From NCBI GenBank assembly GCA_947491935.1, contig CANLLF010000002.1, positions 1,090,988 to 1,154,987 on the forward strand: 64,000 nt of DNA, given 5' to 3'. The notes beneath the pieces are model-generated. The model saw only the letters and a program-made list of their open reading frames with translations, made no database searches and was not told the origin of the DNA. The stretch is from an uncultured Roseicyclus sp. GTDB lineage: Bacteria > Pseudomonadota > Alphaproteobacteria > Rhodobacterales > Rhodobacteraceae. The number at the start of each line of letters is the position of its first letter. Within the stretch, counting starts at the first letter, position 1. Position numbers and translations under genes: made by a program. Shown here piece after piece: positions 1 to 7,794 of the stretch.

Positions 1-271
1 CCTGATCACCCATCGCCCCCACGGCACAGATGGCGATTTGTGGAAGGTCGAGCCCCTCGAAAAAGGCGGCATGGGTGCCGGTGGCCAGCGCATCGAAGGC
101 GTGCAGCGTCACGTCGACGCCATAGCGGGTGCGCAGATCGGCGGCGTCATCGTCGAGCCGGTTGATATCTCGGGCGGCCAGTTGAATGGGGTGCCCGGCC
201 TCCGCAAAGCTGCGCGCGACCGCGCGGGCCATGCCCGACGTGGCACCAAGGATGAGGACGGGACCGCTCAT
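1..271 (-). CDS. SDR family oxidoreductase, DprE2-like (3' part beyond window)
   Basis: Only the first 90 residues lie in the window; the gene runs off the left edge. The N-terminus reads MSGPVLILGATSGMARAVAR, a Rossmann GxTxGxx dinucleotide-binding motif of short-chain dehydrogenases, followed by AARDINRL at the NADP-selecting strand and AICAVGAMGD at the place of the usual NNAG. The start overlaps the stop of the upstream FAD oxidoreductase by four bases (ATGA), so the two are translationally coupled. Together with the HAD-UbiA and DprE1-like genes this fits the DprE1/DprE2 pair, which epimerises polyprenyl-phosphoryl ribose to arabinose by oxidation and then reduction. The family is clear; the substrate is inferred from neighbours only. 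Confidence 0.8.
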   Translation of the reverse strand, partial: MSGPVLILGATSGMARAVARSFAEAGHPIQLAARDINRLDDDAADLRTRYGVDVTLHAFDALATGTHAAFFEGLDLPQIAICAVGAMGDQ

Positions 272-1569
272 AAGCCCAACCTTTCGGATTGCAGGGAGGT
301 GAATTTTTCTGTGAGGCCCGCCTGTTTGCGCATCGCGGCAAAGGCCTTGGCGCGCGGATCGGCCTTGGCCACGGCCTCGGGCATCCGCGCATCCTTGGCG
401 AGGTAGAATCGCCCGCCATGGGCCAGTGTGATCTGGTCGAGGGTTTGCATCAGGGCAAGGCTCCGTTCATTGGCCGGGAAGTCGAGGGCCAGCGTATAAC
501 CGGGCATTGGGAAGGAAACATGGCCCGATTGCGGCCCGAAGCGTTTTAACACCGACAGGACCGATCCGGTTTGCGCAGCCGCAATCGTGTCCATCAGTTC
601 CTTCAGGCCAGCCGCGGCCGTTTCTTCGGGCAGAGCACATTGAAATTGCAGGAATCCGTTCCGGCCATACAGCCGGTTCCAGTTGGCCAGCGCGTCGAGT
701 GGATAGAAGTAGCTGTCCCAATTCACCAGGCTGGTGCCTGCGCGTTTGGCCCCGCGTCGCCAGTAGATGCCGTTCATCGCCCTGAGCCACAGGCCCCGGA
801 AGATGAAGGGCGGCGCACCGAAGGGAACGGGCAGCTTGCCTTTGCGGCGCACCTCAAGCGGGCGCCAATGCCCCGGCAATTCATCGGCGCGGGCATGCCG
901 CCCCAGAAGCAGCAGGGAATGGCCGTGATGCGGCCCGTCGGAGCAATCGATCCAGGCGACGGAATAGGGAACGTCTTGCGTCTCCTCGAAGGCGTCCAAC
1001 GTCTCTTGCACCGATGTCAGCGCGCGGGTTTCCTGACTGATCCACGCCGTTTCCACCTGTCGCAACCGGATCTGCGCGCGCAGGATCACGCCGGTCAGCC
1101 CCATGCCGCCGATGGTCCAATCATAGAGATCATCGGATGGGGTGACCCGTGTAACAGTGCCATCCGGCCCCATCAGGTCGATCCAGTCGACGCAGGAGCG
1201 GAACGAGCCATCGAGGTGGTGGTTCTTGCCGTGCACATCGGCGGCAATGGCCCCGCCGAGGCTGACATATTTGGTGCCCGGCGTGACCCAGGGAAACCAG
1301 CCGCGCGGCAGGAATGTGTGAATGATGTCGCCCAGTAGCACCCCGGCCTCCGCCACCAGCACGCCGTCGTTGAAGGACAACATCCGGTCCATCCCGGTCA
1401 TGTCCAACGTCTGGTCGGTATTCAGCGCCGCGTCGCCATAAGCGCGCCCGTTGCCCCGCGCGATCAGCGGCGCAGCCTCAATCGCGGCGCGCACATCGGC
1501 CTCGGACCGGGCCGTCACAACATTGCACTCCGCCAGAGGGAAGCGGCCCCAACCGCCCAGACGCGTCAT
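268..1569 (-). CDS. FAD-binding oxidoreductase, DprE1-like (433 aa)
   Basis: A vanillyl-alcohol-oxidase type FAD protein. The FAD-binding half holds NGRAYGDAALN (about residue 37) and VSLGGAIAADVHGKNHH (about residues 100-116). The HGKNHH segment is characteristic of the DprE1 decaprenylphosphoryl-ribose 2'-oxidase group. The C-terminal half is the ALO-like substrate domain. I chose the ATG at 1569 because it overlaps the GtrA stop by four bases; an upstream extension of the frame has no support. It sits between the GtrA-type gene and the SDR, and the four genes overlap end to end, so they are almost certainly one operon. In mycobacteria and in Azorhizobium the same set makes polyprenyl-phosphoryl arabinose for glycan decoration. 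That role is inference here. Confidence 0.85.
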   Translation of the reverse strand: MTRLGGWGRFPLAECNVVTARSEADVRAAIEAAPLIARGNGRAYGDAALNTDQTLDMTGMDRMLSFNDGVLVAEAGVLLGDIIHTFLPRGWFPWVTPGTKYVSLGGAIAADVHGKNHHLDGSFRSCVDWIDLMGPDGTVTRVTPSDDLYDWTIGGMGLTGVILRAQIRLRQVETAWISQETRALTSVQETLDAFEETQDVPYSVAWIDCSDGPHHGHSLLLLGRHARADELPGHWRPLEVRRKGKLPVPFGAPPFIFRGLWLRAMNGIYWRRGAKRAGTSLVNWDSYFYPLDALANWNRLYGRNGFLQFQCALPEETAAAGLKELMDTIAAAQTGSVLSVLKRFGPQSGHVSFPMPGYTLALDFPANERSLALMQTLDQITLAHGGRFYLAKDARMPEAVAKADPRAKAFAAMRKQAGLTEKFTSLQSERLGL

Positions 1570-1976
1570 GTGGCGCGCTCCGTGAAGACGAAGCGGCGGT
1601 CGAGCTGATACTTGGTGATATAACCGATGCTCAGGCCGATAACGGCACCAAGCTCCCGCGCGAAATCGGTGTTCCAGATCAGCCAGAAGGCGGTTTCCGT
1701 CACCCAGAAGATTGCCGTCGTGACCACACCCATCAGCGAATAAAGCCCGAATTGCCGCCCCTGCGCCGCCGTGCCCGCCGTCTGATCGTAGAAGATCCAT
1801 TTCTTGTCGAGGACGTATTTCACAACCAGCCCGGCCAGCGTTCCGACGCCAAGCGCAAGAGCGAACCACAGCGCGGTCTCACCGCCCAGAAGAACCACCC
1901 GTTGCACCGCAAGGTTCACCACGACAGCGACAATCGCGAACGCAACATAACGCGTGATCAACGTCGCACGGCTCAC
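1566..1976 (-). CDS. GtrA family membrane protein (136 aa)
   Basis: A small integral membrane protein with four hydrophobic segments and the GtrA-typical endings YVLDKKWIF (mid-protein) and YQLDRRFVF near the C-terminus. GtrA proteins are thought to flip or translocate polyprenyl-phosphate-linked sugars across the inner membrane. The frame is open upstream to 2009, but the GTG at 1976 overlaps the UbiA stop (GTGA), the same coupling used by the next two genes, so that start is preferred. Its position between a polyprenyl-phosphate phosphoribosyltransferase-like gene and the epimerase genes fits a flippase for the lipid-linked pentose; this is inference. Confidence 0.85.
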   Translation of the reverse strand: MSRATLITRYVAFAIVAVVVNLAVQRVVLLGGETALWFALALGVGTLAGLVVKYVLDKKWIFYDQTAGTAAQGRQFGLYSLMGVVTTAIFWVTETAFWLIWNTDFARELGAVIGLSIGYITKYQLDRRFVFTERAT

Positions 1977-3550
1977 AGCACCATCGCTCCGGCCATGAGG
2001 ATTCCGCAAAACACGATGACGAGGCGCGAGGTGGAATTGGTAATCGAATACACCATAGGGTCGTCATGCATCTCACCGCGATCGGCGACAAGCACCATTC
2101 GACTGATCCAGAAGATCAGAAGCGGGCAGATCCCCCACAGAAGCCACGGGGTAGAGAACTTCTCCTGCGTCGTCGGTTCATCCACGTAGAGCGCCAGGAC
2201 CAGCACCGCGAGATAGCCCGAGGTGATCGCCATCTGGCTGATGATCCGGCGATCCGAAGGCAGGTATCCGCGCCGCGACGTCTCGCGCCCGGCGGTTTCC
2301 GTATCGGTCAGTTCGGCCAGGCGCTTCACGGCGGCCAGCGCGTAGAAGATGAACATCGAAAATGCCAGTAACCAGACCGACAGGCCCGAGCCGATGGCCA
2401 CACCGCCTGCGATGATCCTGAGGGTGAAGAGAAACGCCAGAAGGCAGATATCAAGCATCGTGTGCTGCTTGAGCTTCACGGAATAAGCCACTGTCGCAGC
2501 GAAATAAAGCACGACGACGGCCAAGAGCGCGGGTGAAACCAGCACGGCCAGGATCAGCGCCGCGAACAGCAAGACCGGGATCGCCAGGGTGCCGTGGGCC
2601 GTGGACAGGGCACCGGATGCGAAGGGCCGATCGCGTTTGCGCGGATGGCTGCGATCATCCCGCAGGTCGAGCAGATCGTTGATCAGGTAACCCGCCGATG
2701 CCGCGAGGCTGAGCGCAAAGAACGCGGCGATGATCGCGGCGAGGGCAAAAATTCCGCTGCCCGGCGCGGCGATCAGGGGAACAAGAACCAGCAGGTTCTT
2801 CAGCCATTGCTGCGGGCGGATGGCGCGAACAAAGGCGCTGATCTCCCCCTCGCGATCGATATGCTCCGCCGGGACGGGGCCTGCGTCGAGCTTGCTTCGA
2901 ACGTTTGCGGCGGCCCCCACGCTAATGGCCCGGCTTGCCCCGGCCCAAACCTCAAGATCTGCGGCGCTGGTGCCGATATAGTCGTATCCGCCGCGACCAA
3001 ATTGTTCATCGAGCAGTTGAGCTTTGCCGCGCGCATCCAGATGGCGCCCCGTGTCGGAGCCGTAGACCTCATCGAACAAGTCAAGATGGGCCGCCACCGC
3101 CTCCGCCACGGGCTGGTCCGACACCGTCACCAGGGCGGTGCGCCCACCCTCGGCGCGCCAGCGGGCAAGGCGGCCCCGGATGGCTGCATCATAAGGCAAT
3201 GTCGCTACATCCACTTGCGCGTGCTCGGCCAGACGTGCCTGCAGTGCGGCGCGCCCCTGCGACAAAGACCTGATCGCGCGCAGGGTGCCCCAGCCGTTCT
3301 GCGCCAGCGCCGACCAAAGGCGTTCATGGAGCATGTCGGATTTCAGTAACGTGCCGTTCAGGCCCACGACCAGAACGGGGCGCGAGGCCGGTGCCGGATC
3401 GGCGATATCGTCGGGCGCGTGGGTCAGGGTTCGGGCTCCGTGGAAATGCGTGGCAGAAGGTGCCTCAGCCCAAGGGGTTTTGGCCAGTGCTTTCTGATTT
3501 GCCCCCGCCGGATCGCTATCGACAGGTCCGGACTTGCTGGCTATCGTCAT
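1973..3550 (-). CDS. HAD-like/UbiA prenyltransferase fusion (525 aa)
   Basis: The N-terminal part (about 58-225) has a HAD fold pattern; the C-terminal part (about 237-525) is a polytopic UbiA prenyltransferase. UbiA motifs are clear: NDLLDLRDDRSHPRKRDRP (metal-diphosphate aspartates and HPxKxxRP) and YSVKLKQHTMLD for the second aspartate site. This resembles decaprenyl-phosphate phosphoribosyltransferase (Rv3806c type) fused to a phosphatase. The HAD catalytic motif, normally DxDGT, reads VGLNGT at residues 62-67, so both aspartates are lost and the phosphatase is probably inactive. The ATG at 3550 is chosen because an upstream extension would run into the divergent gene at 3583. First gene of the four-gene overlapping operon running left. 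Confidence 0.85.
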   Translation of the reverse strand: MTIASKSGPVDSDPAGANQKALAKTPWAEAPSATHFHGARTLTHAPDDIADPAPASRPVLVVGLNGTLLKSDMLHERLWSALAQNGWGTLRAIRSLSQGRAALQARLAEHAQVDVATLPYDAAIRGRLARWRAEGGRTALVTVSDQPVAEAVAAHLDLFDEVYGSDTGRHLDARGKAQLLDEQFGRGGYDYIGTSAADLEVWAGASRAISVGAAANVRSKLDAGPVPAEHIDREGEISAFVRAIRPQQWLKNLLVLVPLIAAPGSGIFALAAIIAAFFALSLAASAGYLINDLLDLRDDRSHPRKRDRPFASGALSTAHGTLAIPVLLFAALILAVLVSPALLAVVVLYFAATVAYSVKLKQHTMLDICLLAFLFTLRIIAGGVAIGSGLSVWLLAFSMFIFYALAAVKRLAELTDTETAGRETSRRGYLPSDRRIISQMAITSGYLAVLVLALYVDEPTTQEKFSTPWLLWGICPLLIFWISRMVLVADRGEMHDDPMVYSITNSTSRLVIVFCGILMAGAMVL

Positions 3551-3582
3551 AGCGGTTGTTTTTGCTTGAGGATTTCCGCGAT

Positions 3583-5214
3583 ATGCCGCTGCCCATTGCC
3601 CTCCGTCCGTTCTGTGTAATCTCGGTTCTGGCGCTTTGCGCAAGTGGGGCCATTGCACAATCCGATGACGGTGCGGCCGAGCGGGCCGCCGCTGCGGAAG
3701 ACGCGATTGCCGCGCTTCAGGCCCTGTCCAGTCCAGCAGAGACCGAAGAGGATGTGGCCGCGGAACGTAGTGCCGCTGTGCAGGAGGCGCGCGCGGCGTT
3801 TGAGGCGCTTGCAGAGGCGTCGCTGGCCGAGGCCATTGCGGCGGCGGAGTCGGGGCCGTCCGAGGAAGAGTTGGCCGCCAGCCGAGCGGCGGCTGTTGAG
3901 GACGCCCGCGCGGCCTTTGCGGCTTTGACAGCGGAAGCCACCGCTAGCGCCGAGGAAGAGGCCGCCGCGGCCCGCACGGCTGCTGTCGATGATGCCCGCG
4001 CCGCGTTCGAGGCATTGGCTGCCGAGGCTGCTGTTCGTGCGGAGGAAGAAGCCGCCGCCGCCCGCACCGCCGCGGTTGATGATGCCCGTGCAGCGTTCGA
4101 GGCATTGGCTGCCGAAGCCGCCGCCCGTGCCGAGGAAGAGGCCGCCGCCGCCCGCGCCGCAGCCGTTGCCGAGGCGCAATCCGCGTTTGCGGCGGTTGCC
4201 GCCGAGGCAGAGGCCCGCGCGGCAGCGCAGGCGACTCTTGCGCAATGTATTGATCTGGCGGGAGAACCCTCCGCCGAAAACTACCCGACAGAGGAGGCGC
4301 AGCGTGCGGCTTTGTCGGCGCTCCGCGATGCCTTGCCGGCCTGTCGCGCGGCGGCAGAGGCCTTGCCCGAGGAGGGCGCGCCGTTCTTTCATCTGGCTAC
4401 CGCAGCCCAAGCCGCCGGGCGGCACCGCCGGGCGGTTCCGCTTTACGAGCAGGCCGCCGAAAACGGCGTCGCAGCGGCCCTGACGCGCTTGGGCGATTAT
4501 CACAATTTCGGCCTGCGCCCGGTGCGGGAAGATGTGGAGGAAGCGGCGCGCCTCTACCGTGAGGCGGCCGAGGCAGGCGATCCCGCGGGCATGGCCACGC
4601 TGGGGTTCATGTACCGCCTTGGGCGCGGGGTGCCGCGTGATGCGGGCGAAATGGTGCGCCTGATGACCATGGCCGCCGATGCAGGCTATCCGTTTGCGCA
4701 ATTCAATCTCGGGCGCACCTTGCTGAATGGCGATGGAATAACTGGCGGCTCCGACGAGGCGCTTGGCATTCCCGATCCCCGCGGCGCCGTGCCTTATCTC
4801 GTCGCCGCCGCGAATTCGGGAAATATGGAGGCTGTTCAGGATCTTATCGGCCTTTATTCAGACGGAGCCGAGGGTGTGCCCGCCAGCGATTTCCTGCGCG
4901 GGGGGTGGGTTGAACTGCTTGCCGAAGATGGTAATCCCGAGGGTATCGCGGCGCGTGCGTTCCTCTATGAACAGGGGATCGGTCGCGGGCGAAACCCGGA
5001 GCGCGCCGCTGCGGATTACGTTGCCGCGCTTGAAACCGGCGAGGTCGATGTGGAGACGATGCGGGGCACGATCAATGGGCAGACACCGCCCTGGGATCCC
5101 GAAACGGCTATCGCATTCCAGGAGATCCTTGCCGAACGTGGCCTCTACACCGCCGCGATTGACGGCGACATCGGGCCGCGGACCCGCGCCGCCGCCCGGG
5201 CCTTGGCCGAATGA
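3583..5214 (+). CDS. Secreted Ala-rich repeat / Sel1 / peptidoglycan-binding protein (543 aa)
   Basis: The start at 3583 gives a signal peptide (MPLPIALRPF then a hydrophobic core and ASGAIAQ) and has GAGG upstream. Residues about 25-220 are an alanine/glutamate-rich, probably coiled-coil region with tandem repeats; the core unit is 30 residues (RTAAVDDARAAFEALAAE). Residues about 255-420 contain Sel1-like (TPR-related) repeats such as GMATLGFMYRLGRGVPRD. The C-terminus (LYTAAIDGDIGPRTRAAA) is a PG_binding_1-like module. It is probably a periplasmic protein that binds the wall and partner proteins. It is divergent from the UbiA gene with only 32 bp between start codons. Function beyond scaffolding is unknown. 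Confidence 0.75.
   Translation: MPLPIALRPFCVISVLALCASGAIAQSDDGAAERAAAAEDAIAALQALSSPAETEEDVAAERSAAVQEARAAFEALAEASLAEAIAAAESGPSEEELAASRAAAVEDARAAFAALTAEATASAEEEAAAARTAAVDDARAAFEALAAEAAVRAEEEAAAARTAAVDDARAAFEALAAEAAARAEEEAAAARAAAVAEAQSAFAAVAAEAEARAAAQATLAQCIDLAGEPSAENYPTEEAQRAALSALRDALPACRAAAEALPEEGAPFFHLATAAQAAGRHRRAVPLYEQAAENGVAAALTRLGDYHNFGLRPVREDVEEAARLYREAAEAGDPAGMATLGFMYRLGRGVPRDAGEMVRLMTMAADAGYPFAQFNLGRTLLNGDGITGGSDEALGIPDPRGAVPYLVAAANSGNMEAVQDLIGLYSDGAEGVPASDFLRGGWVELLAEDGNPEGIAARAFLYEQGIGRGRNPERAAADYVAALETGEVDVETMRGTINGQTPPWDPETAIAFQEILAERGLYTAAIDGDIGPRTRAAARALAE
3745..4220 (+). repeat. In-frame tandem repeat, about 90 bp unit
   Basis: Within the Sel1 protein gene, units beginning near 3862, 3952, 4042 and 4132 recur every 90 bp, with a more diverged copy starting near 3745 at a 117 bp offset. 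Each unit encodes an EEExAAARxAAVxxARAAF pattern. The last three units are nearly identical at DNA level, which suggests recent duplication and possible length variation between strains. Confidence 0.85.
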
Positions 5215-5247
5215 TCTGAATGAACGTCAGGTCGTAAGACACTGGTA

Positions 5248-5832
5248 CTACTCAGGTTCGCTACGATCCATCGCGTGGTATTCGGTGTTCGGCATCATGT
5301 CGGACGCGATGGCAAAGCGGTTCGACATATTGAAGAAGGCGACGACGTCGGCGAGGTCGAAAATCTCGTCCTGCGACAGGCCGACCTCGCGCAGGGCCTC
5401 GCGATCAGGCTCATCCACTTCCCAAGGTGCCGTGGTTAATTTCCACGCAAAATCGAGCATCGCCCGTTGCCGGGGGTCCAATTGCGCCACCCGGTAATTC
5501 ATCACCAGCATCTCGCCCAGTTGCGGATCGCCCGACAGCGCCCGAACCGCCTGCCCATGGGCAACAAGGCAGTAGAAACAACGGTTTGCCGATGAGACGA
5601 CCACGGCAACCATCTCCCGTTCCAGCTTGCTGAGGCCGGAGGGGGCGAGCATGAGCGTGTTGTAATACTGCCCAAACGCGCGAAGCTTGTCCTGATTGGC
5701 GGAGAAGGTGCGCAAGACGTTCGGGACCATGCCGAGCTTCTCCTGGCAGACCTCGAAATACCGCTTGGTATCGTCATCGAGGCTGTCGAAATCCGGCAGA
5801 TCGTAAATCGAAACGTGGTCGGGCTGTGGCAT
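5248..5832 (-). CDS. AhpD-like / carboxymuconolactone decarboxylase family peroxidase-related protein (194 aa)
   Basis: An all-helical protein with the redox motif NRCFYCLVAHG (CxxC followed by His), typical of the AhpD and peroxidase-related subgroup. The N-terminus LGMVPNVLRTFSAN and the mid-part KLEREMVAVVVSSAN match the family signature. Such proteins reduce alkylhydroperoxides or peroxiredoxin partners through the CxxC thiols; the physiological partner here is unknown. The length is normal for the family. It lies downstream of, and in the same direction as, the AraC regulator, about 50 bp away, and may be cotranscribed with it. Confidence 0.8.
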   Translation of the reverse strand: MPQPDHVSIYDLPDFDSLDDDTKRYFEVCQEKLGMVPNVLRTFSANQDKLRAFGQYYNTLMLAPSGLSKLEREMVAVVVSSANRCFYCLVAHGQAVRALSGDPQLGEMLVMNYRVAQLDPRQRAMLDFAWKLTTAPWEVDEPDREALREVGLSQDEIFDLADVVAFFNMSNRFAIASDMMPNTEYHAMDRSEPE

Positions 5833-5884
5833 GGGATCCTCCGCTATCGGCCCGAACGTGCCCGCTTGGGGTGGGGATGTCCAC

Positions 5885-6748
5885 TCAGATCGGGGCGTCG
5901 ATCGGGGCAGATTTCGCGTGGCGTTGCCGGTATCCGCGTGGAGTTGTTCCGTATTGCTCGCGGAATAACTTATGGAAATAACTCAGGTTTTCGAAACCGC
6001 AATCCTCGGCGACATTGGCGATGGGCTGGCTTGTGCCCGACAGCATCATGGCGGCGTGCTGGATGCGGATGCGGTTGACATATTGGGTGGGAGAGAGGCC
6101 CAGATGGCGCCGTGCCTCGCGGCAGACATGGGCCTGCGAGCGGCCAGCGGCGGCGATCAGGCCCTCGGCGCCCTGGCGGAACACACGCGGCTCCCGCGCG
6201 GCATGGGCGGCGTGGATCAGCCAGGCGGGCGCCCGATCCTGGGCGCGGGCCGTGGCGTCGAGCACATGGGTCATCATCGACAGGAGGAAATGCTCGATCA
6301 TGGCGAGGCTTCGATGGCTCGATTGCAGGGCCAACATCGCGTTCACCGCGCGCTCTTTCTGAGGGCCCGCGAGGCGGATCGATGCGGGGAATTCCGCCTT
6401 CGTCCAGAAAAATTTTCTTTCCATATCAGCGGCGTACCGCTGAACAAGGTGATCTGCGGTTGGTTTGCGAAACATGACGTTCAGGATGCGTCCACCGGTG
6501 CCGGGAGCGGCTTGCAATGCGTGACGATCGTGGGGGCGGATGAAGGCCAGATGGCCGGGTTCCAGCAATTCCTCCAACCCGTTGATCCAGTGGTGGACTT
6601 GCCCCTGCTCCACCAGAAACAGCTCATAATAATCGTGGCTGTGTTCCAGAACCGGCGGCGTTTCAGGCAAGGTTTTCCGAATGAAATGAAAGGCATCACC
6701 CGGCGGGAGATACGTATCAATTTTGAACACCTTCTGCGGTAAACGCAT
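5885..6748 (-). CDS. AraC family transcriptional regulator (287 aa)
   Basis: The N-terminal half is a cupin-type sensor (LEHSHDYYELFLVEQGQVHH, about residues 34-53). The C-terminal about 100 residues carry the double helix-turn-helix of AraC/XylS, ending in ANVAEDCGFENLSYFHKLF, a clear second-HTH signature. It is divergent from the PhyH-ABC transporter-mannosidase genes that start at 6879. By position it is the likely regulator of that operon, with a sugar or sugar derivative as ligand; this is inference. A 10-bp palindrome lies 17 bp upstream of its start. Confidence 0.85.
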   Translation of the reverse strand: MRLPQKVFKIDTYLPPGDAFHFIRKTLPETPPVLEHSHDYYELFLVEQGQVHHWINGLEELLEPGHLAFIRPHDRHALQAAPGTGGRILNVMFRKPTADHLVQRYAADMERKFFWTKAEFPASIRLAGPQKERAVNAMLALQSSHRSLAMIEHFLLSMMTHVLDATARAQDRAPAWLIHAAHAAREPRVFRQGAEGLIAAAGRSQAHVCREARRHLGLSPTQYVNRIRIQHAAMMLSGTSQPIANVAEDCGFENLSYFHKLFREQYGTTPRGYRQRHAKSAPIDAPI

Positions 6749-6765
6749 GGGAATAAGGGCTTTTC

Positions 6766-6775
6766 TGCACGTGCA
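6766..6775. promoter_or_regulatory. Palindrome between divergent araC-type and phyH genes
   Basis: TGCACGTGCA is a perfect 10-bp palindrome in the 130-bp divergent intergenic region, 17 bp upstream of the AraC start. It could be an operator, but a single short palindrome is weak evidence. Confidence 0.3.
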
Positions 6776-6878
6776 AACAGGTCGTCATTATCAAGATAGT
6801 ACATGTTTTCGTCAAGTCCGGGTCTGCCAAAGCCGTGAATGCCTGATCTATGGTTAACGGGTGACGGGGAGGGATGAG

Positions 6879-7715
6879 ATGTCTTTGGTGCATGCGCCGT
6901 TGGATTTGCGCTTCAAACCAGCGCTGGCAACGGCCGCGCGGCGGTTGAGCCCGGCTGATATCGCGCACTACAACACGCATGGATTTGTGCAGCCGTTTCA
7001 GGTGTTTGACGATGCCGAGATCGGGGTGATCCGTGCCTATTTTGACCGGTTGATGGACGATATGGGCGAAGATGGGGCCTATGGCATCAATTGCTATCAG
7101 GCGCGTCTGTCGGGGATCTGGGATATCGCGACGGATGCGCGGATTCTGGACGTGGTTCAGGATATCATCGGGCCGGATATCATTTGTTGGGCCAGTGCGA
7201 TTTTGTCAAAGAAACCAGAGGGATCGCGGAAGGTGCCGTGGCATCAGGATGCCTCGTTCTGGAAGCTGTCACCGGCCCGGACCGTGACGGTCTGGCTGGC
7301 CATTGATGATGCGGATGAGGGCAATGCCGCAATGCGGTTTATCCCCGGGACCCATGACAAAGGTGAGATCGAGACCTCGGATATGGGCGCGGACAGCGTG
7401 TTTCACAAAGGCATCGCGGAGGCGGAGCGCTATGGAGCGCCCTTCGTTAACACTTTGAAAGCAGGACAAATTTCGCTACACGCGGATATGCTCGTCCATG
7501 GGTCTGAGATCAACAGATCGACCCGCCGCCGCTGCGGCCTGACGCTGCGCTATTGTGCGCCGGAAAGCCGGATCACAGATCCGGACTGGGCCAAAGGTGT
7601 GGAGGCTATTGTCGCGCGCGGCGATGATCCAACTGGGCATTGGCGGCACCATTCGCGGCCCGAAAACGACGATATCCGGGCCACGTCGAGCCCCCATGTG
7701 GTGGGGAACAATTGA
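6879..7715 (+). CDS. Phytanoyl-CoA dioxygenase (PhyH) family protein (278 aa)
   Basis: A non-haem Fe(II)/2-oxoglutarate dioxygenase. The iron-binding HxD is in VPWHQDASFW, and the distal His and Arg lie in LHADMLVHGSEINRS. The start at 6879 is preferred over an in-frame GTG at 6861 because GGGGAGGG lies just upstream. The length is typical. Substrates of bacterial PhyH proteins range from phytanoyl-CoA to phosphonates and small hydroxylated compounds; nothing here fixes the substrate. It is first in a same-strand series leading into an MBL protein and a sugar-type ABC importer, and is divergent from the AraC gene. Confidence 0.85.
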   Translation: MSLVHAPLDLRFKPALATAARRLSPADIAHYNTHGFVQPFQVFDDAEIGVIRAYFDRLMDDMGEDGAYGINCYQARLSGIWDIATDARILDVVQDIIGPDIICWASAILSKKPEGSRKVPWHQDASFWKLSPARTVTVWLAIDDADEGNAAMRFIPGTHDKGEIETSDMGADSVFHKGIAEAERYGAPFVNTLKAGQISLHADMLVHGSEINRSTRRRCGLTLRYCAPESRITDPDWAKGVEAIVARGDDPTGHWRHHSRPENDDIRATSSPHVVGNN

Positions 7716-7749
7716 TGCGCCGGGCCGTCGATTCCACCCATATAGAACT

Positions 7750-7780
7750 GGTATATCTGAAGGATATCTCCGGTATATCC
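7750..7780. promoter_or_regulatory. Three phased GGTATATC-like half-sites upstream of the MBL gene
   Basis: GGTATATC at 7750-7757, GGATATC at 7762-7768 and GGTATATC at 7772-7779 recur with 10-12 bp spacing, about one helical turn. GGATAT (7762-7767) and ATATCC (7775-7780) also form an inverted repeat. They lie between the PhyH stop and the MBL start, where a regulator could bind. No promoter elements were identified. Confidence 0.35.
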
Positions 7781-7794
7781 GGGGATGATCGCCG

